Source of the DNA: CAWJPW01 sp963844845
GTDB lineage: Bacteria > Acidobacteriota > Thermoanaerobaculia > Thermoanaerobaculales > Sulfomarinibacteraceae
Length of the DNA: 64,000 nt
Assembly: GCA_963844845.1 (NCBI GenBank)
Contig: CAWJPW010000003.1
Span: forward strand, 822,247 to 886,246
Direction of reading: 5' to 3'
This document shows, in pieces, positions 51,340 through 60,469 of the stretch (position 1 is the stretch's first letter; each line of letters begins with the position of its first letter). A program made the position numbers and the translations under genes. The notes under the pieces were generated by a model. It did not search any database. It was not told where the DNA came from and worked only from the letters and a program-made list of their open reading frames with translations.

Positions 51340-52452
51340 ATGGACATCGGTCTGGTCAAGGACCGCCGGCCTTTCGAGCATCGTGTGGGCCTTACCCCCG
51401 GGAGCGTCAAGGGACTCGCCGCCAGTGGGCACCGCGTCTACCTGGAGAGCCGGGCCGGCGTCGAGGCCGGCTTCCCGGACGAGACCTACCAGGCAGCGGG
51501 GGCCACCGTTGTCTACTCCGAGGAGGAGGTCTTGCTGCGCTCGCAGCTGGTGCTCCGCCTCTCGCCGCCCGCGCCGGTCGAGTACGAGCGCTTTCAGCCC
51601 GGCCAGGTGGTGCTCTCGTCGTGGCATCTCGCGGTGGCCCCGCCGGAGAGCTTCAACACCCTCCTCGAGCGTAAGGTCACCACGGTAGGCTACGAGGTCA
51701 TCGAGGAGGACGACGGTCACGCTCCGGTGCTCGAGGCCATGAGCGAGATTGCCGGCCGCCTCGCCATCATCATCGGCTCGGGCCTGCTGCTCAACGAGTT
51801 CGGTGGCAAGGGGATGCTGTTCGGCGGCTCGCCGGGGATTCCGCCCGCCTCGCTGGTGATCCTCGGCGCCGGGACCCTCGGCACCGCCGCCGCCGAGTGC
51901 GGCCGCGGCCTCGGCGCCCACGTCGTCGCACTCGATCGCAACGTCAACGCCTTGAGGCGCCTGCAGGCCCGCGTGGGCCACGAGGTCCCCACCATGATGG
52001 CGACCCACTCCAACCTGGAGAAGGCGCTCGAGTTTGCCGACATCTTCCTGTGCGCGGTCGCGGTGCACGGCGAGCGGACACCGATGCTCATCAGCCGCGA
52101 AATGCTGGGGCTCATGAAGCCGCGCTCCATCCTCATGGACCTCTCCATCGACCAGGGTGGCTGCTGCGAGACCTCGCACCCCACCGACTTCTCCAACCCC
52201 ACCTACACGGTGGACGACATCATCCACTTCTGCGTGCCCAACCTGCCGTCGACTGCGTCACGGGCCTCGACCCGGGCCCTTACCAATGCCATCCTGCCCT
52301 TCGTCGAAGAGATCTCGGCCAAGGGCTTCGATCAGGCGGTGAGCGAGAACCGCGCGCTGCGCCGCGGCACGTACACATACAACGGTTTCTGCGTGCGCGA
52401 GAGCCTCGCCCACGCCTTCCACGTGCCGTACCAGCCCGTTGCGGGGAGCTGA
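51340..52452 (+). CDS. Alanine dehydrogenase/transhydrogenase-alpha-type enzyme
   Basis: 370 residues from ATG 51340, GGGAGGAG 7-14 bases upstream. NAD-linked oxidative deamination of L-alanine to pyruvate is the expected reaction. Family marks: IGLVKDRRPFEHRVGLTP, an early lysine in this loop, VLEAMSEIAGRLA, the Rossmann VILGAGTLGTAAAECGRGLG, and MDLSIDQGGCCETSHPT with the catalytic Asp region, then PNLPSTASRAST. A related group acts on other amino acids or is the NAD(P) transhydrogenase alpha subunit, so substrate is not fixed. A CoA-transferase gene follows 9 bp later. Confidence 0.85.
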   Translation: MDIGLVKDRRPFEHRVGLTPGSVKGLAASGHRVYLESRAGVEAGFPDETYQAAGATVVYSEEEVLLRSQLVLRLSPPAPVEYERFQPGQVVLSSWHLAVAPPESFNTLLERKVTTVGYEVIEEDDGHAPVLEAMSEIAGRLAIIIGSGLLLNEFGGKGMLFGGSPGIPPASLVILGAGTLGTAAAECGRGLGAHVVALDRNVNALRRLQARVGHEVPTMMATHSNLEKALEFADIFLCAVAVHGERTPMLISREMLGLMKPRSILMDLSIDQGGCCETSHPTDFSNPTYTVDDIIHFCVPNLPSTASRASTRALTNAILPFVEEISAKGFDQAVSENRALRRGTYTYNGFCVRESLAHAFHVPYQPVAGS

Positions 52453-52461
52453 GGGGTGCCC

Positions 52462-53760
52462 ATGAACTGGATGGAGACCTATCGTCGTCGCGTGACCTCG
52501 GCGGGGGAGGCGGCCGGGAGCATCCGCTCGGGCGACCGGGTGTGGGTCCATCCCGGTTGCAACACTCCCAAGCTGCTCATCGACGCCATGGTGGCGCGGG
52601 CTGACGAGCTGAGCGACGTCGAGGTGGTGCACATCCTCACCTTCGAAGATGCGCCCTACGTGGCGCCCGGCATGGAGAAGCACTTCCGGCACCGCGCCCT
52701 GTTCATGGGCGCCAACGTGCGATCCGCCGTGAACGAGGGCCGCGCCGACTTCGTGCCCATCCACCTCTCGGAGATCCCGAAGCTGATCATCAGCGGGACC
52801 CTTCCCGTGGACGTGGCGCTCATTCACATCTCGCCGCCGGACGAGCACGGCTTCTGCTCCTACGGCGTCGGCGTCGACGCCACCAAGACGGCGGTGGAGC
52901 GCGCTCGTACCGTGATCGCCATGGTCAACCAGCAGATGCCGCGTACGCTGGGCGACAGCTTCGTGCACGTGTCGAAGCTCACCCACGTCGTCGAGGTGGA
53001 CCAGCCGGTGATCGAGCTGGCGATGGCCACCGAGATCTCCGATGTCGCCCGCCAGATCGGCGGCAACATCGCGTCGCTCATACCCGACGGCGCCACGCTT
53101 CAGATGGGGATCGGCGAGATCCCCGATGCGGTGCTGCTCTTCCTCAAGGACAAGCGCCACCTCGGCGTGCACACCGAGATGTTCTCGGACGGCTTGGTCG
53201 AGCTCTTCGAGATGGGGGTTGTGACCAACGAGCGTAAGACGCTGCACCGCGGCAAGATCGTCGCCTCGTTCGTGCTCGGGACCCGCAAAGCGTTCGACTT
53301 CGTGGACAACAATCCGTTCATGGAGTTCCACCCCACGGAGTACGTCAACGATCCGTTCATCGTAGCCCAGAACGAGCGAATGGTGGCGATCAACTCGGCG
53401 TTGGCGGTGGACCTCACCGGGCAGGTGTGCGCCGACTCCATCGGGACGCGGATGTACTCGGGGTTCGGCGGCCAGTTGGACTTCATCCGCGGTGCCGCCC
53501 GCGCCAAGGAGGGGGTGCCGATCATCGCGCTGCCGTCGTCGGCGAAGGGCGGTACGATCTCACGCCTGGTGAACACGCTGGCGCCAGGGAGCGGCGTGGT
53601 GACGACCCGGGCGGACGTGCACTACGTGGTCACCGAGTTCGGTGTCGCCGACCTCTACGGCGCCAGCCTGCGCGAGCGCGCCGAGCGCCTCATCGCCATC
53701 GCCCACCCCGACTTTCGCGCCGACCTCGAGCGGGCTGCGAGGGATCGCAAGCTCCTGTAG
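52462..53760 (+). CDS. Acetyl-CoA hydrolase/CoA-transferase family protein
   Basis: 432 residues from ATG 52462 (GAGGGG 5-10 bases upstream; a GTG two codons earlier is the alternative). CoA-transferase fold: DRVWVHPGCNTPKLL, VDVALIHISPPDEHGFCSYG, GGNIASLIPDGATLQMGIGEIPDA, HTEMFSDG, MYSGFGGQLDFIRGA, and VVTEFGVADLYG near the end, matching the 4-hydroxybutyrate/acetate CoA-transferase group; the catalytic Glu is in the TEMF or TEFG segments. Swaps or hydrolyses CoA thioesters of small acids. Co-oriented with alanine dehydrogenase and 9 bp behind it, so the two may form an amino acid or acetate scavenging unit (inference). Confidence 0.88.
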   Translation: MNWMETYRRRVTSAGEAAGSIRSGDRVWVHPGCNTPKLLIDAMVARADELSDVEVVHILTFEDAPYVAPGMEKHFRHRALFMGANVRSAVNEGRADFVPIHLSEIPKLIISGTLPVDVALIHISPPDEHGFCSYGVGVDATKTAVERARTVIAMVNQQMPRTLGDSFVHVSKLTHVVEVDQPVIELAMATEISDVARQIGGNIASLIPDGATLQMGIGEIPDAVLLFLKDKRHLGVHTEMFSDGLVELFEMGVVTNERKTLHRGKIVASFVLGTRKAFDFVDNNPFMEFHPTEYVNDPFIVAQNERMVAINSALAVDLTGQVCADSIGTRMYSGFGGQLDFIRGAARAKEGVPIIALPSSAKGGTISRLVNTLAPGSGVVTTRADVHYVVTEFGVADLYGASLRERAERLIAIAHPDFRADLERAARDRKLL

Positions 53761-53782
53761 AGCTCCGGAGGTCGTGCAGCCG

Positions 53783-53893
53783 CCGGGGCACGCCGGCCGC
53801 TTCGCGGCCTTTCGGCCACTCGGTCGGCGCCGCTGCACACGCGAGCGTGTGCACGGCACCTCCCTCGCGTCCGGCCGTGGCTGCGCCACGGCG
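53783..53893 (+). repeat. 111-bp compound hairpin repeat, copy 1
   Basis: Its first 83 bp are identical to 54457-54539, and the rest is nearly identical. Contains three stems: GGCCGC-TTC-GCGGCC, CACACGC-GA-GCGTGTG and GCCGTGG-CTGCG-CCACGGC. A BIME-like composite. Confidence 0.8.
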
Positions 53894-54456
53894 ACGTGCC
53901 CCGGCGGCCCGGTACGCCCGAGGGCATGCTCCGGAAGGACAGAGAGATTCCACTCTCTCTGTAATGAACAAGTCGCGCCGGCGCCGGCCCTCTGGCCGCG
54001 CTTTGCTTCCTCATCTTCGTCGGGACGATCACGAGATCAGTCCCTCCTCGATTCGGTCGCGAATCGCACCCAGAGCACCGACGGCGGCGCGACTCGTCGG
54101 CTCGGCAAATGCCATGAAAGCGTCTGCCGCCTGACGGCGGCTGGGCCGCGGCTTTGCCGCGTCCCGGGGAGTGGCTCCTGCGGCTTCTGCTACGGCCCGC
54201 GATGCGGCGCCCCCCGCGGCGGCTGCGCCGCCACGCGGAACGCCACCTCGCGGCCCTCGCGACGAATCCGCCCGCCACTCCCCTTCACGACGCCGTGTCC
54301 CACCCGCCCACTCGGTGCCGTCGCCTGCGGCGACGGAAAAGGGCGCTCCAACCATTCCCTGTCATCCTGAGCAAGCGGCGGCCCGAAGGGCCGGAGCGCG
54401 TCGAAGGACCCCCTGGCCGAAGCCGGCAGAAGCCTGCGGCCAGAGGCGGGGTCCCA

Positions 54457-54567
54457 CCGGGGCACGCCGGCCGCTTCGCGGCCTTTCGGCCACTCGGTCG
54501 GCGCCGCTGCACACGCGAGCGTGTGCACGGCACCTCCCTAGTGGCCGGCCGTGGCTGCGCCACGGCG
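54457..54567 (+). repeat. 111-bp compound hairpin repeat, copy 2
   Basis: Same orientation as copy 1, 674 bp downstream. It differs mainly in a five-base block after position 83. Confidence 0.8.
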
Positions 54568-54839
54568 GCGCGCCCTGACGCCGTCACCGCTCCGGAGCGC
54601 ACGCCCTCCGCCGGGCGTGCCGTCCCGAACACTTGTCCTGGAGCGCTTCCTCGTTTGCAGCGCGATCGCGGAAACAGTGTTGGGGGGGGCAAGCATGGCC
54701 CTTGGCATCCGGAGAAGTAGGCGCGCGACTTTCGCGCGCCCCGCATCCCGTTGATGCGGAGAACGCCGTGTCGGTAAGCCGTGGCCTATCAGTGAAGAAC
54801 GCCAAGGGTGCCTCGGGCGGTCGGGACCACCTCTTTCCC

Positions 54840-57569
54840 CTACTCCACGATCACCGGTATCGTCGTCGGATCTCCGGTGCCGCCGTCAACCACCGAGGCG
54901 TAGGCCCACACGCGGCCGCTACCGGCGAGGACCTCCACCACTGCGTAGGCCGGCGTGGCGGGCGGTGCGCCGGCGCGGGCGAAGATGTCGTTCTCCTGGT
55001 ACCAGCCAGAGCCAGGAACCGAGCTGGTCACGGCCGAGCCCAGCTGCGCGCCGGAGGCGCCGTACAGCCGGGTGCGGACGCTGCAGGCGGCGCTGCCGAG
55101 GTTGACGAAGCCCACGTTCGTGCGAAACGTCGCGGACTTCTTGATCTGGGGGAGCAGGCCGGTCTGGCCGTAGGCAAGCGCCTGGTACGACTCCACCCCC
55201 GGGAGGAACTGGCCGTAGGTGCCGGCGGGGCCCTGGTTGTAGGTCCGGGCGGTGACGGTGACCGGCTGGTTCGAGACGACCTCCACCGCGCCCGAGGTGC
55301 TGCCACCGAGGCCGAAGAGGCTCACGGCCACGTCGTTCCACTCCTGGATCGCGCCGGCAGCGAGGGTCACGCTCCGCCTGGTGCTGCCGCTGCCGTGATG
55401 GTAGGTGAGGGTGAGCTGCGTGCTGCTCGAGCTGCGGTTGCACACCGCCAGGCTGGACCGCCACGCACTTCCGGCAGCGCCCGGGGCGTGGGCGATCCCG
55501 GCGACCATGTAGGTCGGGTGGGCGGCGCCGCCGCCGCCTCCGACGATGACCGTGACTGTGTCCACCCAGGCCGATGCGGAGCCGCAAGCGCGGGTCGCCC
55601 GTACCCGGTAGTAGTAGGACGTCGGTGCGCTCACGACGTGGCTGCGGGTGAGGGAGGTCGCGGTCTGGCTCAGCGTGGTGGGCGACGAGAAGGCGGGGTC
55701 GGTGGCCTCCTGGATCTCGTAGCCGTCCGCCGAGGCGGCGGCGCCCCAGGAGAGGGAGTAGGTGGCCCCCGAGGAGACGCTCGTGCTGCTCGCGGTGAAC
55801 GATCCCGGCGTGCCGGGGGCGCTGCAGGCCGAGGGCGCGGCACCGAGCCACACGCGGCCGGTTCCGTAGTCGGTGTCCTTGCCGGCCTGCCCCATGTCGA
55901 CGGCGCGGTTCTCGAGGAAGGAGCGCACCTGGGCGGCGCTCCACCCGGGGTTGGCCGACCACACGAGGGCGGCGGCGCCGGCGAGATGGGGGCATGCCGC
56001 GGAGGTCCCGTTGAAGGAGTATCCGCTGGCCGTACGTGTCCCGTACGAGGCGGTGGAGACGTTGGCAAAGCCGGCGAGGTCAGGCTTGAGAAGACCTCCG
56101 GAGAGGGCTCCGCCCGGGCCGTTGGCCGGTCCCTTGGAGCTGTAGATCTCCAGGGGGAAAGGGCTTACCGCGTCGAGAGCGGCTACCGCCACCGCGGACG
56201 GCGCGTCGGCCGGCGAGATGAGCGACCCGTCGGGGACCTGGGCCGTGAGGGAGAGCGGGAGCGGGAGGTCGGCGAAGAGCTCCATCTGCACACCGGTGCC
56301 GCCACTGGCGCGCTGTATCGCGAAACCGTAGTAGCCGGCCTGGGTGGTTTCGAAGTCGATCTGCTCGACCGGGTACTGGTCGGCACCGCCGGTCTGGTAG
56401 TCCTCGGACTGGGCCACCACCGAGACGTTCTGGCTCGATCCATCCCACCGCACGAGGTAGAGGTCCAGGTCCGTGGACGGCCGCGACCACTGGTTCCAGA
56501 CCAGCGCGGCGGAGATCTCGAAGCCTGACGGGGCCCAGTAGAGGTCACCCTGGTAGGTGATGTAGTCGATGTTGCTGCCCTGGGAGAAGTCGTGAATGTC
56601 GTCGGCGTCGCCGTCACTCCACCAGCCCTGCCAGTGGCCCAGGCGCTCGTTGCCTGCGGCATTGAACCAGAGGTGGCCGGCAGACGACCACGACTCGATG
56701 TCGCTCCACCCGGTGCCATCGTTGGGGGTCGCTGTGTAACCGGCGGACATGGACGCCACGTCGACTCCGGCTCCGGCCAGCCAGCTGAGGGCGTTGCTGC
56801 GATCGACATCGGTCTGAATCAGGGCGAGATAGAGCTGCTCGACGTCGGGAACGATGTCGGTGACGATCTCGGCACAGGCGGTCCCGTGCGGGTTCGCGGC
56901 ATCGAGCTGAGCGGCGCCGAAGGCCTTGAACTTCACCCGCGACGCCGGCGGCAGGTCGGTGCCCAGCAGGTCCTGATAGCCACCGAAGCCGGGGTCGATG
57001 ATCCCGACCCGGATCCCCTGCCCGCGATACCCGGCGGCGTGCCACGCCACGGCGTTCATCGCCGCGACGCCCTCGCTGGTGCGGGCCGTGAGGCTGGCCT
57101 CCAGACCGGCCGGAGACGGCGGCGGCTCGGGGGTCCGCAGGTAGATCGGCCGGCGCACGCGCCGTACGTCGGGGTGGGCGGCCAAGGCGGGAAGCATGAC
57201 CGGGGCCACGTGGGCCTGCACCCTCGTGTCGGCGACGGATACGAGCATGGCCCCGAGGCCCTCGAGCCAGCCCGCCACCTCCACGGATCGACCCGCGGAG
57301 CACTCTGCGACGACCTGGACGAGCCCGTCGCGAACGCGGAAACCGGCCGCGCGCGCGGTGGCGAGCGGGTCGGTACTGGTGGCGACGCGGTCGAGCCCCT
57401 GCGCGAGCGACGGGTACCAGCGGGTCGCTGGCTTGCTGACCGGGACCAGTCTTACCATGGGCGGCGCAGGTACCGGCTGGGGCCCCGGCTCGGTGGCCGT
57501 GCCGACGGCGCTGGTCAGTATGGCGGCGAAGCTCACGACGGTGCGCATCAGGCGGCTGTGTCGGTGCAT
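54840..57569 (-). CDS. Secreted subtilase (S8) with fibronectin-like and surface tail domains
   Basis: 909 residues from ATG 57569, GGGAGGG 4-10 bases upstream. Signal peptide to about TATE. Propeptide-like region at 70-150. Catalytic triad D192 (IIDPGFGG), H228 (NPHGTA) and S523 (FNGTSAACPH), oxyanion Asn in NAAGNER at 307. A fibronectin-type or Ig-like domain follows at about 585-690. The last 200 residues are a domain I associate with secreted proteins of this lineage (APGAAGSAWRSSLAVCN, YNQGPAGTYGQFLPG). Extracellular protease. No dedicated neighbour. The promoter side is the CTAG element copy B and the end of glgP. Confidence 0.92.
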   Translation of the reverse strand: MHRHSRLMRTVVSFAAILTSAVGTATEPGPQPVPAPPMVRLVPVSKPATRWYPSLAQGLDRVATSTDPLATARAAGFRVRDGLVQVVAECSAGRSVEVAGWLEGLGAMLVSVADTRVQAHVAPVMLPALAAHPDVRRVRRPIYLRTPEPPPSPAGLEASLTARTSEGVAAMNAVAWHAAGYRGQGIRVGIIDPGFGGYQDLLGTDLPPASRVKFKAFGAAQLDAANPHGTACAEIVTDIVPDVEQLYLALIQTDVDRSNALSWLAGAGVDVASMSAGYTATPNDGTGWSDIESWSSAGHLWFNAAGNERLGHWQGWWSDGDADDIHDFSQGSNIDYITYQGDLYWAPSGFEISAALVWNQWSRPSTDLDLYLVRWDGSSQNVSVVAQSEDYQTGGADQYPVEQIDFETTQAGYYGFAIQRASGGTGVQMELFADLPLPLSLTAQVPDGSLISPADAPSAVAVAALDAVSPFPLEIYSSKGPANGPGGALSGGLLKPDLAGFANVSTASYGTRTASGYSFNGTSAACPHLAGAAALVWSANPGWSAAQVRSFLENRAVDMGQAGKDTDYGTGRVWLGAAPSACSAPGTPGSFTASSTSVSSGATYSLSWGAAASADGYEIQEATDPAFSSPTTLSQTATSLTRSHVVSAPTSYYYRVRATRACGSASAWVDTVTVIVGGGGGAAHPTYMVAGIAHAPGAAGSAWRSSLAVCNRSSSSTQLTLTYHHGSGSTRRSVTLAAGAIQEWNDVAVSLFGLGGSTSGAVEVVSNQPVTVTARTYNQGPAGTYGQFLPGVESYQALAYGQTGLLPQIKKSATFRTNVGFVNLGSAACSVRTRLYGASGAQLGSAVTSSVPGSGWYQENDIFARAGAPPATPAYAVVEVLAGSGRVWAYASVVDGGTGDPTTIPVIVE

Positions 57570-57601
57570 GTCGTCCCTCCCGGGGAGCAGTAGTTGGGAG
57601 G

Positions 57602-57699
57602 CTAGTGTCCTGTTTGGGAAGTCCTATGTGCTACTCGCGCAGCCAGGGGCCGCGCTGACAAGCGATGAGTCCATTTGGATCCTCCAAACAGGACACTAG
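57602..57699. mobile_element. CTAG palindromic element, copy B (98 bp, internally deleted)
   Basis: Terminal inverted repeats CTAGTGTCCTGTTTGG (57602-57617) and CCAAACAGGACACTAG (57684-57699) are perfect over 16 bp. The interior lacks about 70 bp of copies A and C. The TAG at 57696-57698 is the glgP stop codon. Confidence 0.85.
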
Positions 57700-60164
57700 G
57701 CCGTCTCCGGCTTCATCGGCTCGAGGTCCCACACCTTGTCGGCGTACTCGCGGATGGCGCGGTCGGAGGAGAAGCGGCCCATGGCGGCGATGTTGCGGAT
57801 GGCTCGTGCCGCCCACGCCGGCGGATCGGCGTAGAGAGCGGCTGCTCGGGCCTGGGCGTCCACATACGACCGGAAGTCGGCGAGGTGGAGGTAGCGGTCG
57901 CCGTGCTCCATGAGAGACGACCAGATCGCCCGCAGGGCGTCCGCGTCCTTGCCGCCGAAGAGCCCGTCGCGCAGAGCGTCGAGGACCTCCGCGAGCTCGG
58001 CGTCGTCGCGGTAGAGATGGAACGGCTTGGCGCCGCCCCCTACACGGAGCTCCTCCACCTGGTCGGAGGTGAGGCCGAAGATGAAGATGTTGTCGTCGCC
58101 CACCGCGTCGCGGATCTCGATGTTGGCGCCGTCGAGGGTGCCGATGGTGAGGGCGCCGTTGAGGGCGAGCTTCATGTTGCCGGTGCCCGACGCCTCGGTT
58201 CCGGCTGTGGAGATCTGCTCCGAGAGGTCGGCGGCGGGGATGATCCGCTCGGCGAGGGTGACGCGGTAGTCGGGGAGGAAGACGACCCGGATTCGTCCGT
58301 CGACGTCGGGGTCGCCGTTGACCGCGTCGGCCACCGCGGTGATGAGGCGGATGATGAGCTTGGCCATGTGGTATGCGGGCGCTGCCTTGGCGGCGAAGAC
58401 GAAGGTGCGTGGCACGATCTCCTTCGACGGGTCGTGCTTGAGGCGCTGGTACAGCGCGATGATGTGCATCGCGTTGAGGAGCTGGCGTTTGTACTCGTGC
58501 AGGCGCTTGATATGCACGTCGAAGAGGGAGTCGGGACTCACCTCGACGTTGCACAGGGCCTCGATCAGGACGGCCAGCTCTTCCTTGTTGGCCCGCTTCA
58601 CGGCGAGGAACTCGGCCTGGAAGCCCGGGTCGTCTGCGAGCCCCTCCAGCTCGCCCAGGCGCTCGAGGTCGCGAACCCAGCCGTCGCCGAGGCGCCGGTT
58701 GATGATCTCCGTGAGCCGGGGGTTGCAGCCCAGCAACCAGCGTCGCGGCGTGATGCCGTTGGTGATGGCGAGGAAACGGTCCGGGTCGAGCTCGGCGAAA
58801 TCCCGGGCCACGTGCCGGATCAGCAGCTCGGTGTGCAGCTTGGCGACGCCGTTGACGCGGTGGCTGCCGTGCATGGCGAGGTTGGCCATGCGGAAGCGCT
58901 TGTCGCCGTCCTCACTCACCAGCGAGAGCCTTCGCATACGGTCGAAGTCCCCGGGATGGCGGCGCCCCACCTCCTCCATGAAGCGTCTGTTGATCTCGTA
59001 GATGATCTGCACGTGGCGGGGCAGGAGGCTCTCCATGAGGCCCACCGGCCACGTCTCCATAGCCTCGGGCAGGAGGGTGTGGTTGGTGTAGCCGCAGCTC
59101 GCCCGCGTGATCTCCCACGCCTGCTTCCAGCGCAGACCGGCGCGGTCGATGAAGAAGCGCATCAGCTCGGCCACGGTGAGGGCAGGGTGGGTGTCGTTGA
59201 GCTGGAAGGCGACGGCGTCGGGGAAGAGCTGCCACGCCTCACCCTTCCTCATGCGGAAGCGGTTGATCACGTCCTTCACCGAGCAGGCCACCAAGAAGTA
59301 CTCCTGCAGCAGGCGCAGGCGCCGCCCCGACTCCACGTCGTCGGCCGGGTAGAGCACCTTGGTGATCGCCTCCACCCGCTCGCGTTCCTCCACGGCCCGC
59401 ACGAAGTCGCCCTGGGAGAAGATCTGAAAGTCGAACTCCGCCGGCGCCTTTGCTGCCCACAGCCGGAGCACCGAGACGGTGTCGGTGCCGTAGCCCGCCA
59501 CCAGCACGTCGTGCGGCACGCCGTAGTAGAGACGCCACCCCACCCACCGGGGGATGTGCTTGCGTCCCTCACGCAGCCACTCCACCCGCCCGCCGACGCG
59601 GATCGGCACAGTCAGATCGGGCCGGGGGATCTCCCAGCCGTAGCCGCCCTCGAGCCAGGTGTCGGGGCGCTCCACCTGCCATCCCCCCCGCATTTCCTGG
59701 CGGAACATGCCGAAGTCGTAGCGCAGGCCGTATCCGAAAGAGGGGTAGTCGAGGGTCGCCAGCGAGTCGAGGAAGCAGGCGGCGAGCCGGCCGAGGCCGC
59801 CGTTGCCGAGCCCGGGGTCGCGCTCCTCCTCGGCGATCGTGTCGAGGTTGAGGCCGAGGAGCTGCAGCCCCTGCCGCGCCGGCTCGAGCAAGCCGGTGGC
59901 CAGCAGATTGTTGCGCAGCAGACGGCCGAGGAGGTACTCCACCGAGAGGTAGTGGACCGTCTTGGGGCGCTTTTCCTGGTACGTTTTCTGGGTGAGCACG
60001 GCGCGGTCGATGAGCGCTTCGCGGACCACAAGCTGGAGCGCCACGAGGTGGTCGGCGGGGTCCGATTGCTCCAGCTGGAGCCCGCGGGTGTAGCGCAGGT
60101 AGTGGAGGAAGCGGTCGCGAACCGACTCGGGCGACGACTTCAAAGGAGACTCAGGGGCGGACAT
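57696..60164 (-). CDS. glgP: Glycogen/maltodextrin phosphorylase
   Basis: 822 residues from ATG 60164, preceded by GGAGGT 7 bases upstream. Cuts alpha-1,4-glucan with phosphate to give glucose-1-phosphate. GT35 marks: VHYLSVEYLLGRLL, LGNGGLGRLAACFLDSLAT, WLEGGYGWE, NDTHPALTVAELMR, HIKRLHEYKRQLLN, and the PLP site in EASGTGNMKLALNGA with its lysine. The stop codon lies within the end of the CTAG element. Divergent from the 4-alpha-glucanotransferase gene, 305 bp apart. Confidence 0.96.
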   Translation of the reverse strand: MSAPESPLKSSPESVRDRFLHYLRYTRGLQLEQSDPADHLVALQLVVREALIDRAVLTQKTYQEKRPKTVHYLSVEYLLGRLLRNNLLATGLLEPARQGLQLLGLNLDTIAEEERDPGLGNGGLGRLAACFLDSLATLDYPSFGYGLRYDFGMFRQEMRGGWQVERPDTWLEGGYGWEIPRPDLTVPIRVGGRVEWLREGRKHIPRWVGWRLYYGVPHDVLVAGYGTDTVSVLRLWAAKAPAEFDFQIFSQGDFVRAVEERERVEAITKVLYPADDVESGRRLRLLQEYFLVACSVKDVINRFRMRKGEAWQLFPDAVAFQLNDTHPALTVAELMRFFIDRAGLRWKQAWEITRASCGYTNHTLLPEAMETWPVGLMESLLPRHVQIIYEINRRFMEEVGRRHPGDFDRMRRLSLVSEDGDKRFRMANLAMHGSHRVNGVAKLHTELLIRHVARDFAELDPDRFLAITNGITPRRWLLGCNPRLTEIINRRLGDGWVRDLERLGELEGLADDPGFQAEFLAVKRANKEELAVLIEALCNVEVSPDSLFDVHIKRLHEYKRQLLNAMHIIALYQRLKHDPSKEIVPRTFVFAAKAAPAYHMAKLIIRLITAVADAVNGDPDVDGRIRVVFLPDYRVTLAERIIPAADLSEQISTAGTEASGTGNMKLALNGALTIGTLDGANIEIRDAVGDDNIFIFGLTSDQVEELRVGGGAKPFHLYRDDAELAEVLDALRDGLFGGKDADALRAIWSSLMEHGDRYLHLADFRSYVDAQARAAALYADPPAWAARAIRNIAAMGRFSSDRAIREYADKVWDLEPMKPETA

Positions 60165-60469
60165 GGATCGCACCTCCAATGCGAAGGCGCGCCAAGGGCG
60201 CCGACCGTCAAGACTAGCACAGCGCCGGGCCCGCTCGAACCGCGGGGCGCACCCCCGCCGCGTCAGTCTCGAGGGAATGTAAGATGCTCAGTGGAAGAGA
60301 GTTCATTTCCGGGCGCGCGGCCTGCTGAGCGCTGTGTCATGCCCCGCGGCTCCACGTGGCCGCGTCGGTGCGGTGCGGGTGATCGGAGCTGCGGTGGCGT
60401 CGGCCGACTCGGTGGCCGGCGCTGAGTGCCTGGGGAATAGCGTGCAGCGAAGGGATGCTGAGGTGTGAC
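60165..60469. promoter_or_regulatory. Shared upstream region of glgP and malQ
   Basis: 305-bp divergent promoter region, GC-rich. It has no clear operator palindrome that I could find and must hold the two back-to-back promoters. Confidence 0.4.

Larger units (their letters stand above)
53761..54839. other. Gene-free region rich in repeats and hairpins
   Basis: 1079 bp between the CoA-transferase and the subtilase. Contains two 111-bp copies of the compound repeat (see separate entries) and a TCCTGAGCAAG...CGTCGAAGGA palindrome-like stretch near 54365-54407. No protein-coding frame with family signal. A few open frames are GC artefacts. Confidence 0.6.

Noticed and set aside
34186..57699. 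CTAG elements as integron attC sites
   Set aside because: They sit at gene ends like attC, but they lack the GTTRRRY and RYYYAAC core sites and there is no integrase near them.
57675..60425. 916-codon open frame on the plus strand over glgP
   Set aside because: Antisense shadow of a clear glgP gene.
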